In this document: piece by piece, positions 48,201 through 61,947 of the stretch | Position numbering within the stretch: position 1 is the first letter of the stretch | How the letters are laid out: each line of letters opens with the position of its first letter | Assembly (NCBI RefSeq): GCF_964355755.1 | Contig: NC_092674.1 | Coordinates: 4,407,001-4,471,000 of the forward strand | DNA length: 64,000 nucleotides | Reading direction: 5' to 3' | Origin: Antedon mediterranea | Taxonomy: Eukaryota; Echinodermata; Crinoidea; Comatulida; Antedonidae | Position numbers and translations under genes: made by a program | The notes under the pieces: model-generated | Seen by the model: only the letters and a program-made list of their open reading frames with translations | What the model was told of the DNA's origin: nothing | The model's database searches: none

Positions 48201-51200
48201 ATGAATGATGGCCCCAATGTTTTAACGTAGCCATCGTGGCATGGAATCCCTAGTCAGAAATGGCTCTCACCCCGGCATGAATAAAATGATTTAGGCTAGG
48301 CCTAGCCTAGTACGTGAAGCCGATATACGATCTGTACTATTAATTCGAGGTATAAAAATAGTATAATTTATGACTCCGTAATCTGTACTAAATTTTGTAT
48401 TTCATTAAATGTCAAATAAATATATGCTACTACTGTTATTATTACACTTTAGGCCTAGCTTAGCAAATCTACAAAAAATGTATTTAACAATGATCGGGTG
48501 GTCGTCGTTTGACAGAGGAGAGAGAACACAACGTACAAGCTTGACGTCGCGAGTTTGGAATCCACTGATGACGTGATTTTGTGAATATCTCATGAATATC
48601 TCATGAATATTAATGAGCTTCCTTAAGCTGCTGAAAAACAGATTTTCCATGAATTTACCCTAAAATGTATATGAAATTTAATTTTTTTAATTTCTCGTTA
48701 TTACTTCTTCATTCTGACATGTCTATATTGTTATAATATTTTTTATTTAATAAATAAACGATATTTAAAATCAATTTTAAACCCAGAATCCCCCTTTAAG
48801 GGGTCTTCTCATAATCAAAGATGTAAAAGTTGGTTAGAAATAGACACAAATTACAGAATAGAACTTGATTTTTTCACCAAAGACGAAAAAGGGGGTCTCA
48901 TTAAAATGTTATTTTCATTGATTTATACTTATAATTTCTTTAAAATACATAGATTTTTGGAATCTACGGTAAATTTTCTGTAAGATTATTTAAAAAACTA
49001 AAAATGGTCAAGATATAGGTTTTACACATTCAGAAGCATTTTACAGAAATCCCTTGCTGCCGACAAACGCCTGGTTTTGGTTTGGCGGTACACATATAAC
49101 TACAGTACATGACAATTGAGTATGTTTAACCAGGGATGAATTATTTGGATTCCTCCATATAGTTCAACCAAGGCAATCTAACAGCATGATGCTGAGCTCC
49201 GGAGATCAAAGGGTTTATCTGTGGCTGCGACACGTTCAGTTCCACGGCCTTTAACAGACACTGCGCCATGGAAAATATGTCCATAGTACAGTACTGTTAG
49301 TATTTGTCGCAGCCAGACATAAGATCAAAGGACTGTTATGAGTTCTTGCCACTTGGCAAGCTCAGTGTCCTGTTGTTAAATTGCCTTGGTTCAACTTTCC
49401 CTAAAACAGTCTCTCCCAAAACTTATTTGCTCTGTATAAAGTGCATTATGTAAAAGCAGTACACTTTATCTATTTATTCACAATATTTCATCATCAATCA
49501 ATCAATCTTTATTTTCCATCATAACAAACATAAAAAAATACAATTTAAGATGGAGGATGTACAATCAGTACATAATTGGTTTTTCCTTGGGGTTGTGAGT
49601 ACAATAACTAATTATTATATCAATTAAGTTCTTTGATAAATTAATTATCAATTAACACATATAAATTCTCATACTTTCCTCATTTATGTAATACATATTT
49701 TTATTCAGTATTTAATTAAATTATAAATCAAAAGGCAAATTACTCGAAAAAATGACAATGATGTGGGTATCATTCTCTACACTGAAATTTCATTTTATAG
49801 AACGAAAATACAAGGAAAACTATATCTGATTTGGCTGATTGTAAAAACACAGATGAACTCCACAAACTGTTTGACAAAAGGATCGCTTTTGGTACCGCTG
49901 GTAAGTAAAAGGAATGTAACAATGGTTGATTGAGGTTTCATAAACAACACATTTGAATCTTAACAACACACCACATCAGTTTATTTACCTTAGGCCTCCA
50001 TAGAGCAAAGTTTTGTTTCTTTGAACTATACCCTCATGACCACTGTGCATTCTTCTTTTTTAAAATTGATGGTTGATTTATTTAGCTATAAAACAGTCTG
50101 CCCTATGACCTGGGATATTTATAACTAATGGAAAGGTGAATGTAAAATAATAAATAAACAATAACAATGTAACGAAATAAGATGTAGGTATATTCTGGAA
50201 ATATATTTTTAGTGTTTCATTTTAATTCCTTATATTGAACATAATCAATCAATTGCATTTACCATAAAATAATTTGTTCAATTTAGGATTACGTGCGGCC
50301 ATGGGTGCTGGATTTGCCCGAATGAATGATTTGACCATTATTCAGACAACACAGGTCAGTATTTAAATAAGTCTGATTTATTTACATAATCCTAATTAAT
50401 TGCGTAAATTGCACATATGTATTGTACACTGGAAAAATGTTTTATGTGATATGGACACAATGATGTAATATCACTACCATATTTGGGCACATCACACTTT
50501 TTTTGTTAAACTAGTTTGATAGTGTAGACAGAACTTTACACTTTGTTTAGTCCCAAATGTGTAACTTCCCTTAATAGTTCTAATGTATTCTAATATGACT
50601 TCCGGTATTCATGTTTTAATTTTTACCCCAGGGACTGGTAAAACATGCAATTGAAGCTGTGCCAGATTGCAAGAGTCGTGGAGTGGTAGTTGGCTTTGAC
50701 TCAAGACATAACAGTTCCAGGTAAAATATTTTTCGTGCCTAACTTACCGGGATAAACCGACTATAGTCTGTGCTTTGCCAAGGGAGGGATACAAAGAGAT
50801 AAAAGTTTATTGAGTACCCCTCTGCAACAATGGACTATTCCACCAACAGGTTTTTTATAGTCGTGGCAGTTATATAATAAGTGAAGTTTGATTTTATCAC
50901 CGTATAGATTTGCCAAATTGACGGTGTCCATCTTGTTGCAAGAGGGAGTAAAAGTTTATTACTTTTCATCTATTGTACCAACACCATATGTGGTAAGCTT
51001 TATATTTGAAATATCAAACAAAATAAGTGTAATCCAGAGTTCATACGTGTCATTGAAAATCTGGAAAATCATTGAATTTCACTAAATATTTTCCAAAACT
51101 GGAAAGTCATGAACAATTTGGTTTTCATTAAAAGGTTATGGAAAGTCACGTATACATGAAAAAAAAAATATGATTTTTATTAGACAACATTTATACAATC

Positions 51201-54200
51201 TTTTCACTATGACAAAAGCTGTTAAAATATTTGTGAGATTTTGGCTTAAAAGATCATGAAAAATCATTAAAATTAACTCTATATAAAAAAAATACTGTTT
51301 TTTAAAGACTAGTAGAAGATATTGTGTACTCACATCCACGTCAAATGGTGATAATGGGAAATTAAGTGTTCCGAGAGCCTTTTTAATTTAAAAGTTAGCC
51401 AGAGCCTTTTTCGATAGGCTATAAATAGAAAGTTACCGAACATTACGAGCGACGCGAGTTCTGACTTCCGTATTTTATAGGCTGTCTAAATTTCCTTTTT
51501 AACTCGTTTATATTAAATTATATTGCTGTTTAATTGATTTCTGTGTATTAGGAACATTTATATTAAACAAAAACCACAACAGTACCAATTTTTGTTGATT
51601 ATGGATTCATTTATTTGAATTCTAAGATAAACGTCTAAGCCAAGTGTAAGCGTAAACAAAGCGAGTCATACGATGAAAACAAGAAAGTGAAAACTAACTA
51701 GTTTGTTAAAATAGTTAACATTAATTTGGAATTTTTAAATGAAATTCTGAAAACGGTATAATATAGTCTTATATGTATTTTTTAAGATTTCCAAAAATAA
51801 GCTTGGTGTTATTTTTCAAACAAATTCTATAAGGAGTTGAATATAGGTCTGTTTTAAGCGAAAGCACGTTGCGCGTAGGCCTAGGGAGATGCGGCAGGGC
51901 TGGAATAATCGTTTTCTTAGGCGAAGAGAATGAGGGAAGATGCGCTTCATCATTGGCACCTCGATTGTTATTCTTGTTAAGTGGCTGATTCATAATCTTA
52001 AAATATGAGGACAAAGGGCTTATAAATTTTGAAATAAAGTGTTGAACTTTCATTTTTCTTAAAATTATTAGTGGGTGGGGGGGACTGTCTGCAAGCTAGG
52101 CCTGGACTGTTTAAATTTGTAAAATACTATAAAATCAATACATTCTTGGGGCTAAATAATTAATGACATTTCACGATTCCCTTCTTTTTATTCTAATAAT
52201 GGAGCAATAAATGAAATACACACCATTTAACATAAAACCTTTAATATTATCACAAATTAGACAAATTAACATCTTTTGTACTAGGCCTAGGCCTTTTTCT
52301 ATTTATATTTATAATGATTATTTATTGCCGATTTGGAAATCACATTTAAACTTTATAACAAGTACCACACAACAACAAACCTCCGCTTGAACCTTTATAT
52401 AAGTAAATTAGGAAAATATCAAGTTTTTAAAAATTAAATGTCCTTTGGCAATAAAAATCCCTAGATATCCATAAAATTACTGTATGTGTTGTTTCACATA
52501 TGCCGGTAAATTAATGAGAAATTGTTGTTGATTAATGCTATTTCTATTGTATTGAAGTATGCAGACACCATAAGAACATTCCTCTGTGATCTGTAAAAAA
52601 AAAAACAACATTAAATTAATAATAATCATTATTTAGTTATATTTGTAATCATTTATTTTTATTTCCTTAGGCCTAGGCCTATAAATACGCGCGCCCGACA
52701 ATGAACACGCGCCAACAATACACGCACTACTCCACTATAATAACAGGCTAAAGCCTAGTAGTAAACTAGGCCTAGACTATATTGATTTTTAAATAAAATA
52801 AAAGAGGCTTTGTAAAGTTTTATGATTAAAAACATCTTTCCTATATATTATATAACGTTCTTATTATTTTAAAAAGCAACATTTTTAATCTTATGGTGTA
52901 AAAAAATGACTTTAGCTACAACCATGTGTTCCATTTTCAGCAGTAAAATAACCAAAAAGGCACATGTTTAAGCAGCCATTAAAAAAAAATAAAAAATAAC
53001 ACCAACGAGATTTTTTTATTAACTACTATTGAAAAATTAAATATCCAGAAAATATAAAACCCACCTTCTCAAAAAATTAGGTTGTTTTATTACAGCCTCA
53101 ACAAATTAGACGAAATTTTAACATTCGAATACCCTAAAATTGTTTAAAAAACATCGGTGTAATTCACCCTTGTTTGACACAGATATAATGGCTTTGTCGA
53201 TAAAAAAACAATATCACGTGGTTCGTAGATGCTGTGTCAAAGGTTTTCATGAATTATTCATTAGTAAATAAAACAAAAAGTTTCAATTGGCCAGTTTGCA
53301 AAAACTTAATATTTATTTTTAAAAACAAAGTTGCTTCCGGGTAATTGTTCACACTGTCTCGGGTGCAAAAATGATTCGCTGCCGATAGAGGGCTCACTAC
53401 TTTTTTTCCCTGGTGAATTGAATGTGTACTGCAACTGCAAAAATCAACCGAATTTGGCCGGTAACAGAAATAATTCCATTTCAATCTATCTCTAATTAAA
53501 GTAAAAATTAGTTATATATATTTTTTCCTAGCCTTATACTGTGAAGAAATACCAGTGTGCAGCTGGTATAATGATAACAGCTTCCCACAATCCTAAAGAA
53601 GACAACGGCTACAAAGTGTACTGGCAAAATGGTGCTCAGGTATGATAACATGATTCTGGTGCCTTTGTTAAACACTGCGTTGGACACAGAATGGATATTA
53701 GGAGGGTTAGCCTAGCCTACTGTAGTCTAGACTAGATATGGTGCTAGAAAGTTCTCTGTACCAGTCTACGTCTTATTATTATTATTTAATTATTTAACCT
53801 TATTTATAGAGGGTGACCCGAAACAGCCTATGCTGATAATCAAGGGGCCCTCATGATAAGTTATGATAACTGTCTTGTGTGTGACAGTGACTGTGTGTAT
53901 ACTAGTATACTGTGAGGTAACCCCTACTCGTCTTTAAAGATGTTCGAGGTTCTTTAAAGTGCACATTATCTACCAAGCCGAATTATAAACTTACTACCTA
54001 CTCACAAAACATCAATAAAACATTAAAATACTGTTTGACAGTTATTCATTTTAATTTGTTAATTGGTGGATGCTATTAAGGCCAAGTTTAATTAGTTAAT
54101 CTCAATGTAATAGCTGTATTGCAAAGATATTGGATATCCTAATTTTCCTCAACCCTATGAAAATCCTAGATTAATGAAAGCAAAATTAGTCACACAATTA

Positions 54201-57200
54201 TAATGAATTTAGCCTCAACTAAAAATCAAGCAGAAATGGCGTCTTTTTTATTTACATATTGATCTAAATATTAATAGAGTTACCAATTTTCATTGAAATG
54301 AAGAATATTAATGGAGAATTATTGCAGTTAAAAATGTTTTGTCTCCCAAAAACATGAAAAATGAAGATTAATTAAATCAGTCTTTGAATAATCACTTCCA
54401 TAGAAAAAAAATACTTGTTTTCATTTATAAAATTTCAGGTAAATACATCTAATTTTTGGACAAAGTGGATAACTATTAATAATGTGACATTAAAATGGTA
54501 TACTTAACAAAAAAAATTGTGAATAATTCATCTTAACTGTTATTAACATTATAAGAGTGTCCCAAAGGAGGGGTTCTATTACAACTTTACAAAACAGATA
54601 GATATATTTCCTTTTATCATAGCTCTGTATTAACTCTATCTTTAATAATTTTTTTTAGATTACATCACCAACTGATAAAAACATAGCAAATCTAATAGAA
54701 TCAAATCTTGAACCATGGAGCAGTTCATGGGATACATCTATCATGTCAACCAGCTCACTACTGGAGTGTCCTTTAGATGACATCAACAACCTGTATATGA
54801 AAGATATCCAGCAGTATTGTATATACAGGTTAGTAGATATATTAGAACACTCTATTATGGTAACACCTTCGGACCTAACACGTGTATGTATACAGGACCA
54901 ACATCTTTAAGTCTCATCCATAAAGTATCTTGCCTAAATTCAAATTCAAATTCATTCACCTCCCTTAGGAGAAACATAGAATAAACTGTACAGTAAAATA
55001 AAACACATCTGAATAAAGATTCACACGAATCATAAAAAGAAAATCAAAATGGTTTTAACAAATTAAATAAAGTGTCAAAATCATTGTGAAAAAGGGCAGA
55101 CTTAACGCTATCACAGATACCATGATTGACGCAATCCACAAATTTATACATTTTTGAAAGATTATGGTGGTATGTACTATTAATGACAATATTACAAATA
55201 GAAAAGTCATTGCTTTGTATGTTATCAATTAGGTGGTTTTTTACATGTTCTAAATTGCTATTAAATAGATGTGAGTAAAATGACCTAGATCTGGAATCAC
55301 TAATAAATATCTTGTAAAAATAAGCACAGACAGCCCATGAACCAATTCCTCTCACATGTTAATCCGATACCCCTTCCAGTATGCCACTATACTTATAAAG
55401 TGGTCCATATCGTCAGAATAATATATTCTTCTCTCAGACTTGACCTCTGTATCTAAGTTTGACAGAAATAGATACAGAGGTCAAGTCTGTATCTATTCCA
55501 TTGTTTGAAAGAAGTAACTGTAAACTGTTTAAACAAACATTAATGTATACATAGTAAATGTTTCACTTGAAAATTCGTAGGAATGTCATACATATGTTTC
55601 AAAAGATGTAAAAACCAAACTTTTACTTTAATATTTTCAGGGATATTAACAAGTCATCACAAGTAAAATTTACATACACGCCAATGCATGGTGTAGGCCT
55701 TCAGTATGCACAGAAGGCGTTCAAAGCCTTTGATCTTTCACCTTTCATAGCTGTCCCACAGCAGGTAATCCATGAATTTGTATTAGGGTTTTGCTGTGTT
55801 AATTGTAGGTTGGTTAGATCTGTATGTAATATTCCATCCCTTGATAAAGACCTACTGTATGGTAGAGCACGTTTTTGATCATATTTTCAAATAAATTGTT
55901 GAAAATTAACTACTGTGCATTGCCTACTTAAAAAAATATATCTATAGTTCCTTCTTTATGTATCACTTTACCTTATCAGAAAAACATATTTTTTTCTAGT
56001 CTGAACCAGATCCGGAATTTCCCACCGTAAAATTCCCAAATCCAGAGGAAGGCAAGAGTGCATTGCACCTGGCCATGCAGACTGCCCGCGACAATGGCTG
56101 TAAAATAATCCTTGCAAATGACCCCGATGCTGACCGGATAGCGATGGCAGAGTGGGAACCAAAAGGGACGGTTAAACAGACAGAGATTTGGAAGGTATTC
56201 ACAGGGAATGAGACTGGTGCTCTACTAGGCTGGTGGGCTTACCATTGTTACAAACAGAAAAACAATCATAGTAAGTACATTTCTTCCCTACAGCTTGGTT
56301 CCCACTAGGACGCAACGCAAGGATGTAAACACAACGTAGGCGAGTTGACCAATGACAAGCGACAGTTCGAATAATCCATCGCTTGTGATTGGTCAACTCA
56401 CTTACGTTGGGCCTCTAGTGGGAACCAAATATTACCCTTTTTTATACAGGGCCAAATCCACCAGTATGGTATGCTTGGGTTGAACATAACCTATTTTTAA
56501 CAGACCTCCACCCCAATATTACTTCCAATCATTTTTCATGTATAAGTTATTGAAGAATAACATATACTATAAGACTGCTAAAATATACATATTTTAGCCT
56601 CAGTCGTACCTATTTATTTGATCAAACGCCCCGCTTGTAATAAATGCCTCCTCCGAATAAATGCCCTGAGACCTTTATTTATTTTTTCGAATAAACGTCC
56701 CGCCACATGCATATACACACAATATTGTATTACAACACATTTCTATTATTACTTTGTAGTAGAATTTATTATTGACATGATCTACAATTTACCAAGAATT
56801 TTGTTGTATTTTTGATATCACATTTTGTTGTCACATAAACTTTGATAGTGTAGACAGATCTATAATGTTAAACAACATCAATCATTTTAAGGTGAATCAG
56901 ACAAGTCTGTTTACATGTTAGCAAGCACCGTGTCATCTAAGATTTTAAGATCAATCGGAAACAAAGAAGGATTTAAATTTGAGGTAAGCCTACAAACAAT
57001 TATTATTGTATTTTATCGATTCGAGTGGCCAAGCGGTTAAGACAGGGGTGCCGCAAACCATACCTATACAATCGGCCCAGGTTCAAGTCACTTCTCAACC
57101 AATGTTCTGGTGGTAGAACAAGTCTTCTCAGATAAGGAATTAAAACTAGAGGTCCGATGTACACATCTGTGCACTCTAAAGAACCCAGTTCATCTTTCAC

Positions 57201-60200
57201 AAGAGTAGAGGGTTAACCCGGTAACTGGTATATTCAGCCCCTGTCGTTGTGGACAGATGAACAGGCGCTGTTTAGTGGCAGCACCAGAAATTTGCCATTC
57301 ACACCTGTGCACAATTAAGCCCAGTTAGGCTGCAAGTCACAAGTTATTCTCCTACATTCTGTATGTGTTTTTATTTGGGTAGATTTTCCTATCAGCTCTT
57401 TTAAATGAATCGTAATGTATATATATTTTGTAGGAGACGTTAACAGGTTTCAAATGGATGGGTAATCGGTCATATCAGTTACAAGAAGAGGGACATACAG
57501 TATTGTTTGCATTTGAAGAGGCTATTGGTATGTATCATTAATTTCAATCTATTAATATTTGATCATTCATTCAATTACTTCCATTTATTGTTATTTGCAT
57601 ATAAAATATACATAGAAATTATGTTTGCTCTGAGATATACAAAAACAGATAAATAAAAAACAAAAACAATTACAAAGTGTCACATCACTCTCGTACAGTA
57701 TACTGACAACAAGCATTCAGTGCCCGAATGGCGGCTGGATAAAATCTGTTACGAAACCTATTCGTACGAGAGATGATGGACCGGTAACGTCTACCTTTAC
57801 GTAACACCTCAAATTCATTATGCATGGGATGAGTAGAATCTTGCAATATAGAATGTGTTTTGTTAATTAATCGATTTTCAAAAACGTATTCCAATGATAT
57901 GTGATGCATACTTAACACGTCAAAAAGCAATTGTAGGCTTTTACATTAAAGAATAGTACCCATGTTTTATGAGTTTTCTTAGATTGAGGCTTAGACCAAC
58001 TTAACTATCTGTATCTGTATATAACAGCTCAAATGTACATTATACTAACAGCCCTTGTCTTTTTAAAATTGTAGGTGTGCTACAAATTGCACTCCTCAAT
58101 ACATTCAGGGGTTCTGTAGGTGTGCTGTTTGTATTTTGGTGTGTAGAAGTTTACCAAATTTAAGCATGTTGTGAATCACACTCCTTAAGGGCTGTTTAGG
58201 AGTGTGTTAGGTGAGTGATCGCACTCGCTCACCTTAAAAGAAAAGGCCTGTCCTAAATTTCTTTTCAAATATTGTTTATTTTATTTTTCTAGGGTTCATG
58301 TTTGGTTCTAACGTGCTAGATAAAGATGGTATCAGTGCGTGTGCAATTCTTGCAGAGATGGCATGCTATCTGGCCACTAAAGGTGTAACAATGAAGGATA
58401 AACTATATGAAATATATAAAGAGTAAGTTTCTACTGTACAAATTGTGTCTCCTAAATAGAGGTTGTGTCTCCTAAATAGAGGTTGTGTCTCCTAAATAGA
58501 GGTTGTGTCTCCTAAATAGAGGTTGTGTCCCCTAAATAGAGGTTGTGTCCCCTTAATAGTTGTGTCTCCTAAATAGAGGTTGCGTCTCCTAAATAGAGGT
58601 TGTGTCTCCTAAATAGAAGTTGTGTCTCCTAAATAGAGGTTGTGTCTCCTAAATAGAGATTGTGTCCCCTTAATAGTTGTGTCTCCTAAATAGAGGTTGT
58701 GTCCCCTAAATAGAGGTTGTGTCTCCTAAATAGAGGTTGTCTCTCCTAAATAGAGGTTGTGTCCCCTAAATAGAGGTTGTATCTCCTAAATAGAGGTTGT
58801 GTCTCCTAAATAGAGGTTGTGTCTCCTAAATAGAGGTTGTGTCTCCTAAATAGAGGTTGTGTCTCCTAAATAGAGGTTGTGTCCCCTTAATAGTTGTGTC
58901 TCCTAAATAGAGGTTGCGTCTCCTAAATAGAGGTTGTGTGTCCTAAATAGAAGTTGTGTCTCCTAAATAGAGGTTGTGTCTCCTAAATAGAGGTTGTGTC
59001 CCCTTAATAGTTGTGTCTCCTAAATAGTTGTTGTGTCTCCTAAATAGAGGTTGTGTCCCCTAAATAGAGGTTGTATCTCCTAAATAGAGGTTGTGTCTCC
59101 TAAATAGAGGTTGTGTCTCCTAAATAGAGGTTGTGTCTCCTAAATAGAGTTTGTGTCTCCTAAATAGAGGTTGTGTCTCCTAAATAGAGGTTGTGTCTCC
59201 TAAATAGAGGTTGTGTCTCCTAAATAGAGGTTGTGTCTCCTAAATAGAGGTTGTGTCTCCTAAATAGAGGTTGTGTCTAGAAACATATATTTTCATATGT
59301 TTGTTTCACTGGAAAGCTGTGTTTTCCCCTAAATGTGTGGGTTTTACTGTAGGAGAAACCACTTTGGACTCCAATAATGTCCCCTGAATAGCGTATGTCC
59401 CATAAATAGGGGTGTTCCAAATGAGGGGTTTTACTACAGGAGAAAATTATTTCATACATTAATGATGAGTGGTATTTTAGAACTGATGAAATATAGTTTT
59501 CTTTGTTTTTGTAAATTTTTCAGCTTAATGTGGTGTTTAGTGTATTGAATTGTTTATATATGACATTGTTTTGTTATTCAGTATTTCTCTAGTTTGAGGT
59601 TGAACTCCCAAGTCATTAATGGTCTGTCTCTGTTTATATTACTCTGTGAATAGATTATTAATAATATTTTGTATTATTTGTATCTTTAGATACGGTTTTC
59701 ACTACTCAATCAATTCTTACTACATATGTCACCATCAGCCAACCATACAGAAGATTTTCCAAGGCATGAGGACGTATGAAAATGGTGGTGTAAGTTGTTG
59801 TAACTAAATACAGTCAGTGGTGTAAGAGCTATGAGCACTCACTGGGTGCCCTAGAGCAGTGTCCAGAGAAATAAACAGGCATTAAAATATGTCGAAAAAA
59901 GCTCCAGAGGACCACTTCGGGTTCCTAAACTAATGGCCTCTGCATTACGCCACTGAATACAGTAAATAAGGAGTTGGTCATAGTGCTAAACGATATATTA
60001 TAGTCCCTTTTTAGTTTCACATAAAACTATCCTCTGAGTAGGAATGTGCCCTGAATAGGAGTGCCCCCAAAGGAGGTTTTCTACAATCGTATACATCAGT
60101 GCTTATATACAGAGTTGCACTGATAATTGTGATAATTTAATTGGTTGTTAGTTAGTGGCTTGTGCTATTTAATTAGTTGTTGTTTTAAATTCTATTCATT

Positions 60201-61913
60201 GGACTTGATAATGACCCCATGATGGAGTCGAAACGTCTTTCTTTTTTAAGCGTTATTTTTATATTATGTATTTACAATAAACGTACCCTCATTCGTAATT
60301 GTGATAAACTATAATTAAAGAAAAACCTTGCTTTTAAAGCATGCTTACCAGTGCAGAATAATCAATTATAGTAATAGTTTCGAAAGTAAACATAACTGTG
60401 TTCTGTTACACAGATTTTAGTTACGCTTCAGTGCCTTTGAAAACACATTGGGATTGAATAGAAGACAACTGTATGACAGATAGTCGTTATTATTTGGCTA
60501 CCATTATGATAATACCTAGGGTCTAACTGTGAACTGTACACCTCAAGCTTTATTATCAACTTTCTGTCTATTGTTATCACATGTTTTTACTTTTAATTTG
60601 TCTTGTCAACCAGAATGTGTCAAATATTATAACCAACGCTCTATCAAACTAGTTTGACAAAAAAAGGTGTGATGTGCCAAAATATGGTAGTGATATGCCC
60701 AAAGATAGTAGTGATATGACATCATCATGTCCATATATGGGCACATGGAGTTGATATTGTAACAGAGCTTTGATGACTTTATCCAAAGACATTTGTAATT
60801 TTTTTCCTCCTCCATCTTAAAAAATGCCTATGAAGGCATTTATTTTTATAACAAAAAAATGTAAAAAACACAACATAATTTCATATAGAAGGGGTATAGA
60901 TAGAGCAAAACCATGAGAATAACCATTTACATTATTTATTTTGCAGTATCCAAGTACATGTGGTAAATACAAGATAAATGGTATCAGAGATTTAACAACA
61001 GGCTATGACAGTGACCAACCAGATAATAAAGCAGTAAGTATACCATATAGTGGAATCACATTGGCATCTCTCGCCAGAATAGCAGATTGGGATTCTGTGA
61101 TATTTTTGGGACGTTTTTCAGTAGATTTGATGATTGCGAAAATAAAAGGAGCCATGGCCAATGTGGAGAACTCAGTAAAGGGTTTTTACAGTCTTGAACA
61201 CTGTGTAAAGCTATGTCTACATTATCAAACTTTATGTGACAAAAAATCACTATCAAATCATATCACTACCATATTTGGGAATATCACTACCATATTTGGG
61301 CACATCACACTTTTTTTGGCAATAGTTTGATAGTGTAGACAGAGCTTAACAATGTTTAGTTCTGTGTAGCATGTAAATTCTCATACAAAAAGTAAAACAT
61401 AGTAATACCATGAAAGAATTTCCTCCAACAAAGTACTTTACATTTAATGTTAAGGTTAAGGTACACATTTCTTGTTTTCTTGTACAGATTTTGCCAACCA
61501 GTAAATCAAGCCAAATGATCACCTTTACCTTCGCAAATGGTGCTGTTGCTACCCTCAGGACAAGTGGAACCGAACCTAAGATTAAGTATTATACTGAAAT
61601 ATGCGCAGACCCTTCCTTGAGGTTAGTACTTTATTATCCCAGCAAAAAAAGAAATTTCAAAAATACTTTTTAATATATGTAAAATGAAGTGCTGGATCTA
61701 GGGATCTGTCTTGTATTTTTTATAAATGTTATGAAGGTATCTATGCCTGTGATGTTTATTTATACTAGACAATCTCTTCAGTCTAATACTTGTCTCCCAG
61801 AGGACCAAGTTATGATCAGTTGCTGTGATGTACTAGTACACTGGGGTAACCCCTACTTGTCTCGAAAGATTTACTAGGGTCTTTAAAGTACACATGAGCT
61901 ACATGTGTACACT

Positions 61914-61947
<34 letters not shown>

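Larger units (their letters stand above)
44281..49800 (+). other. PGM2 intron 1 (5.5 kb), content
   Basis: Holds the (AAT)n tract, the TTAA-flanked element, an inverted-repeat MITE and a LINE end. At 46931-46520 a minus-strand donor (AAGCG|gtaagg) and acceptor (ttttcag) suggest a possible antisense spliced RNA; no coding frame crosses that junction. Nothing else was recognised. Confidence 0.4.
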
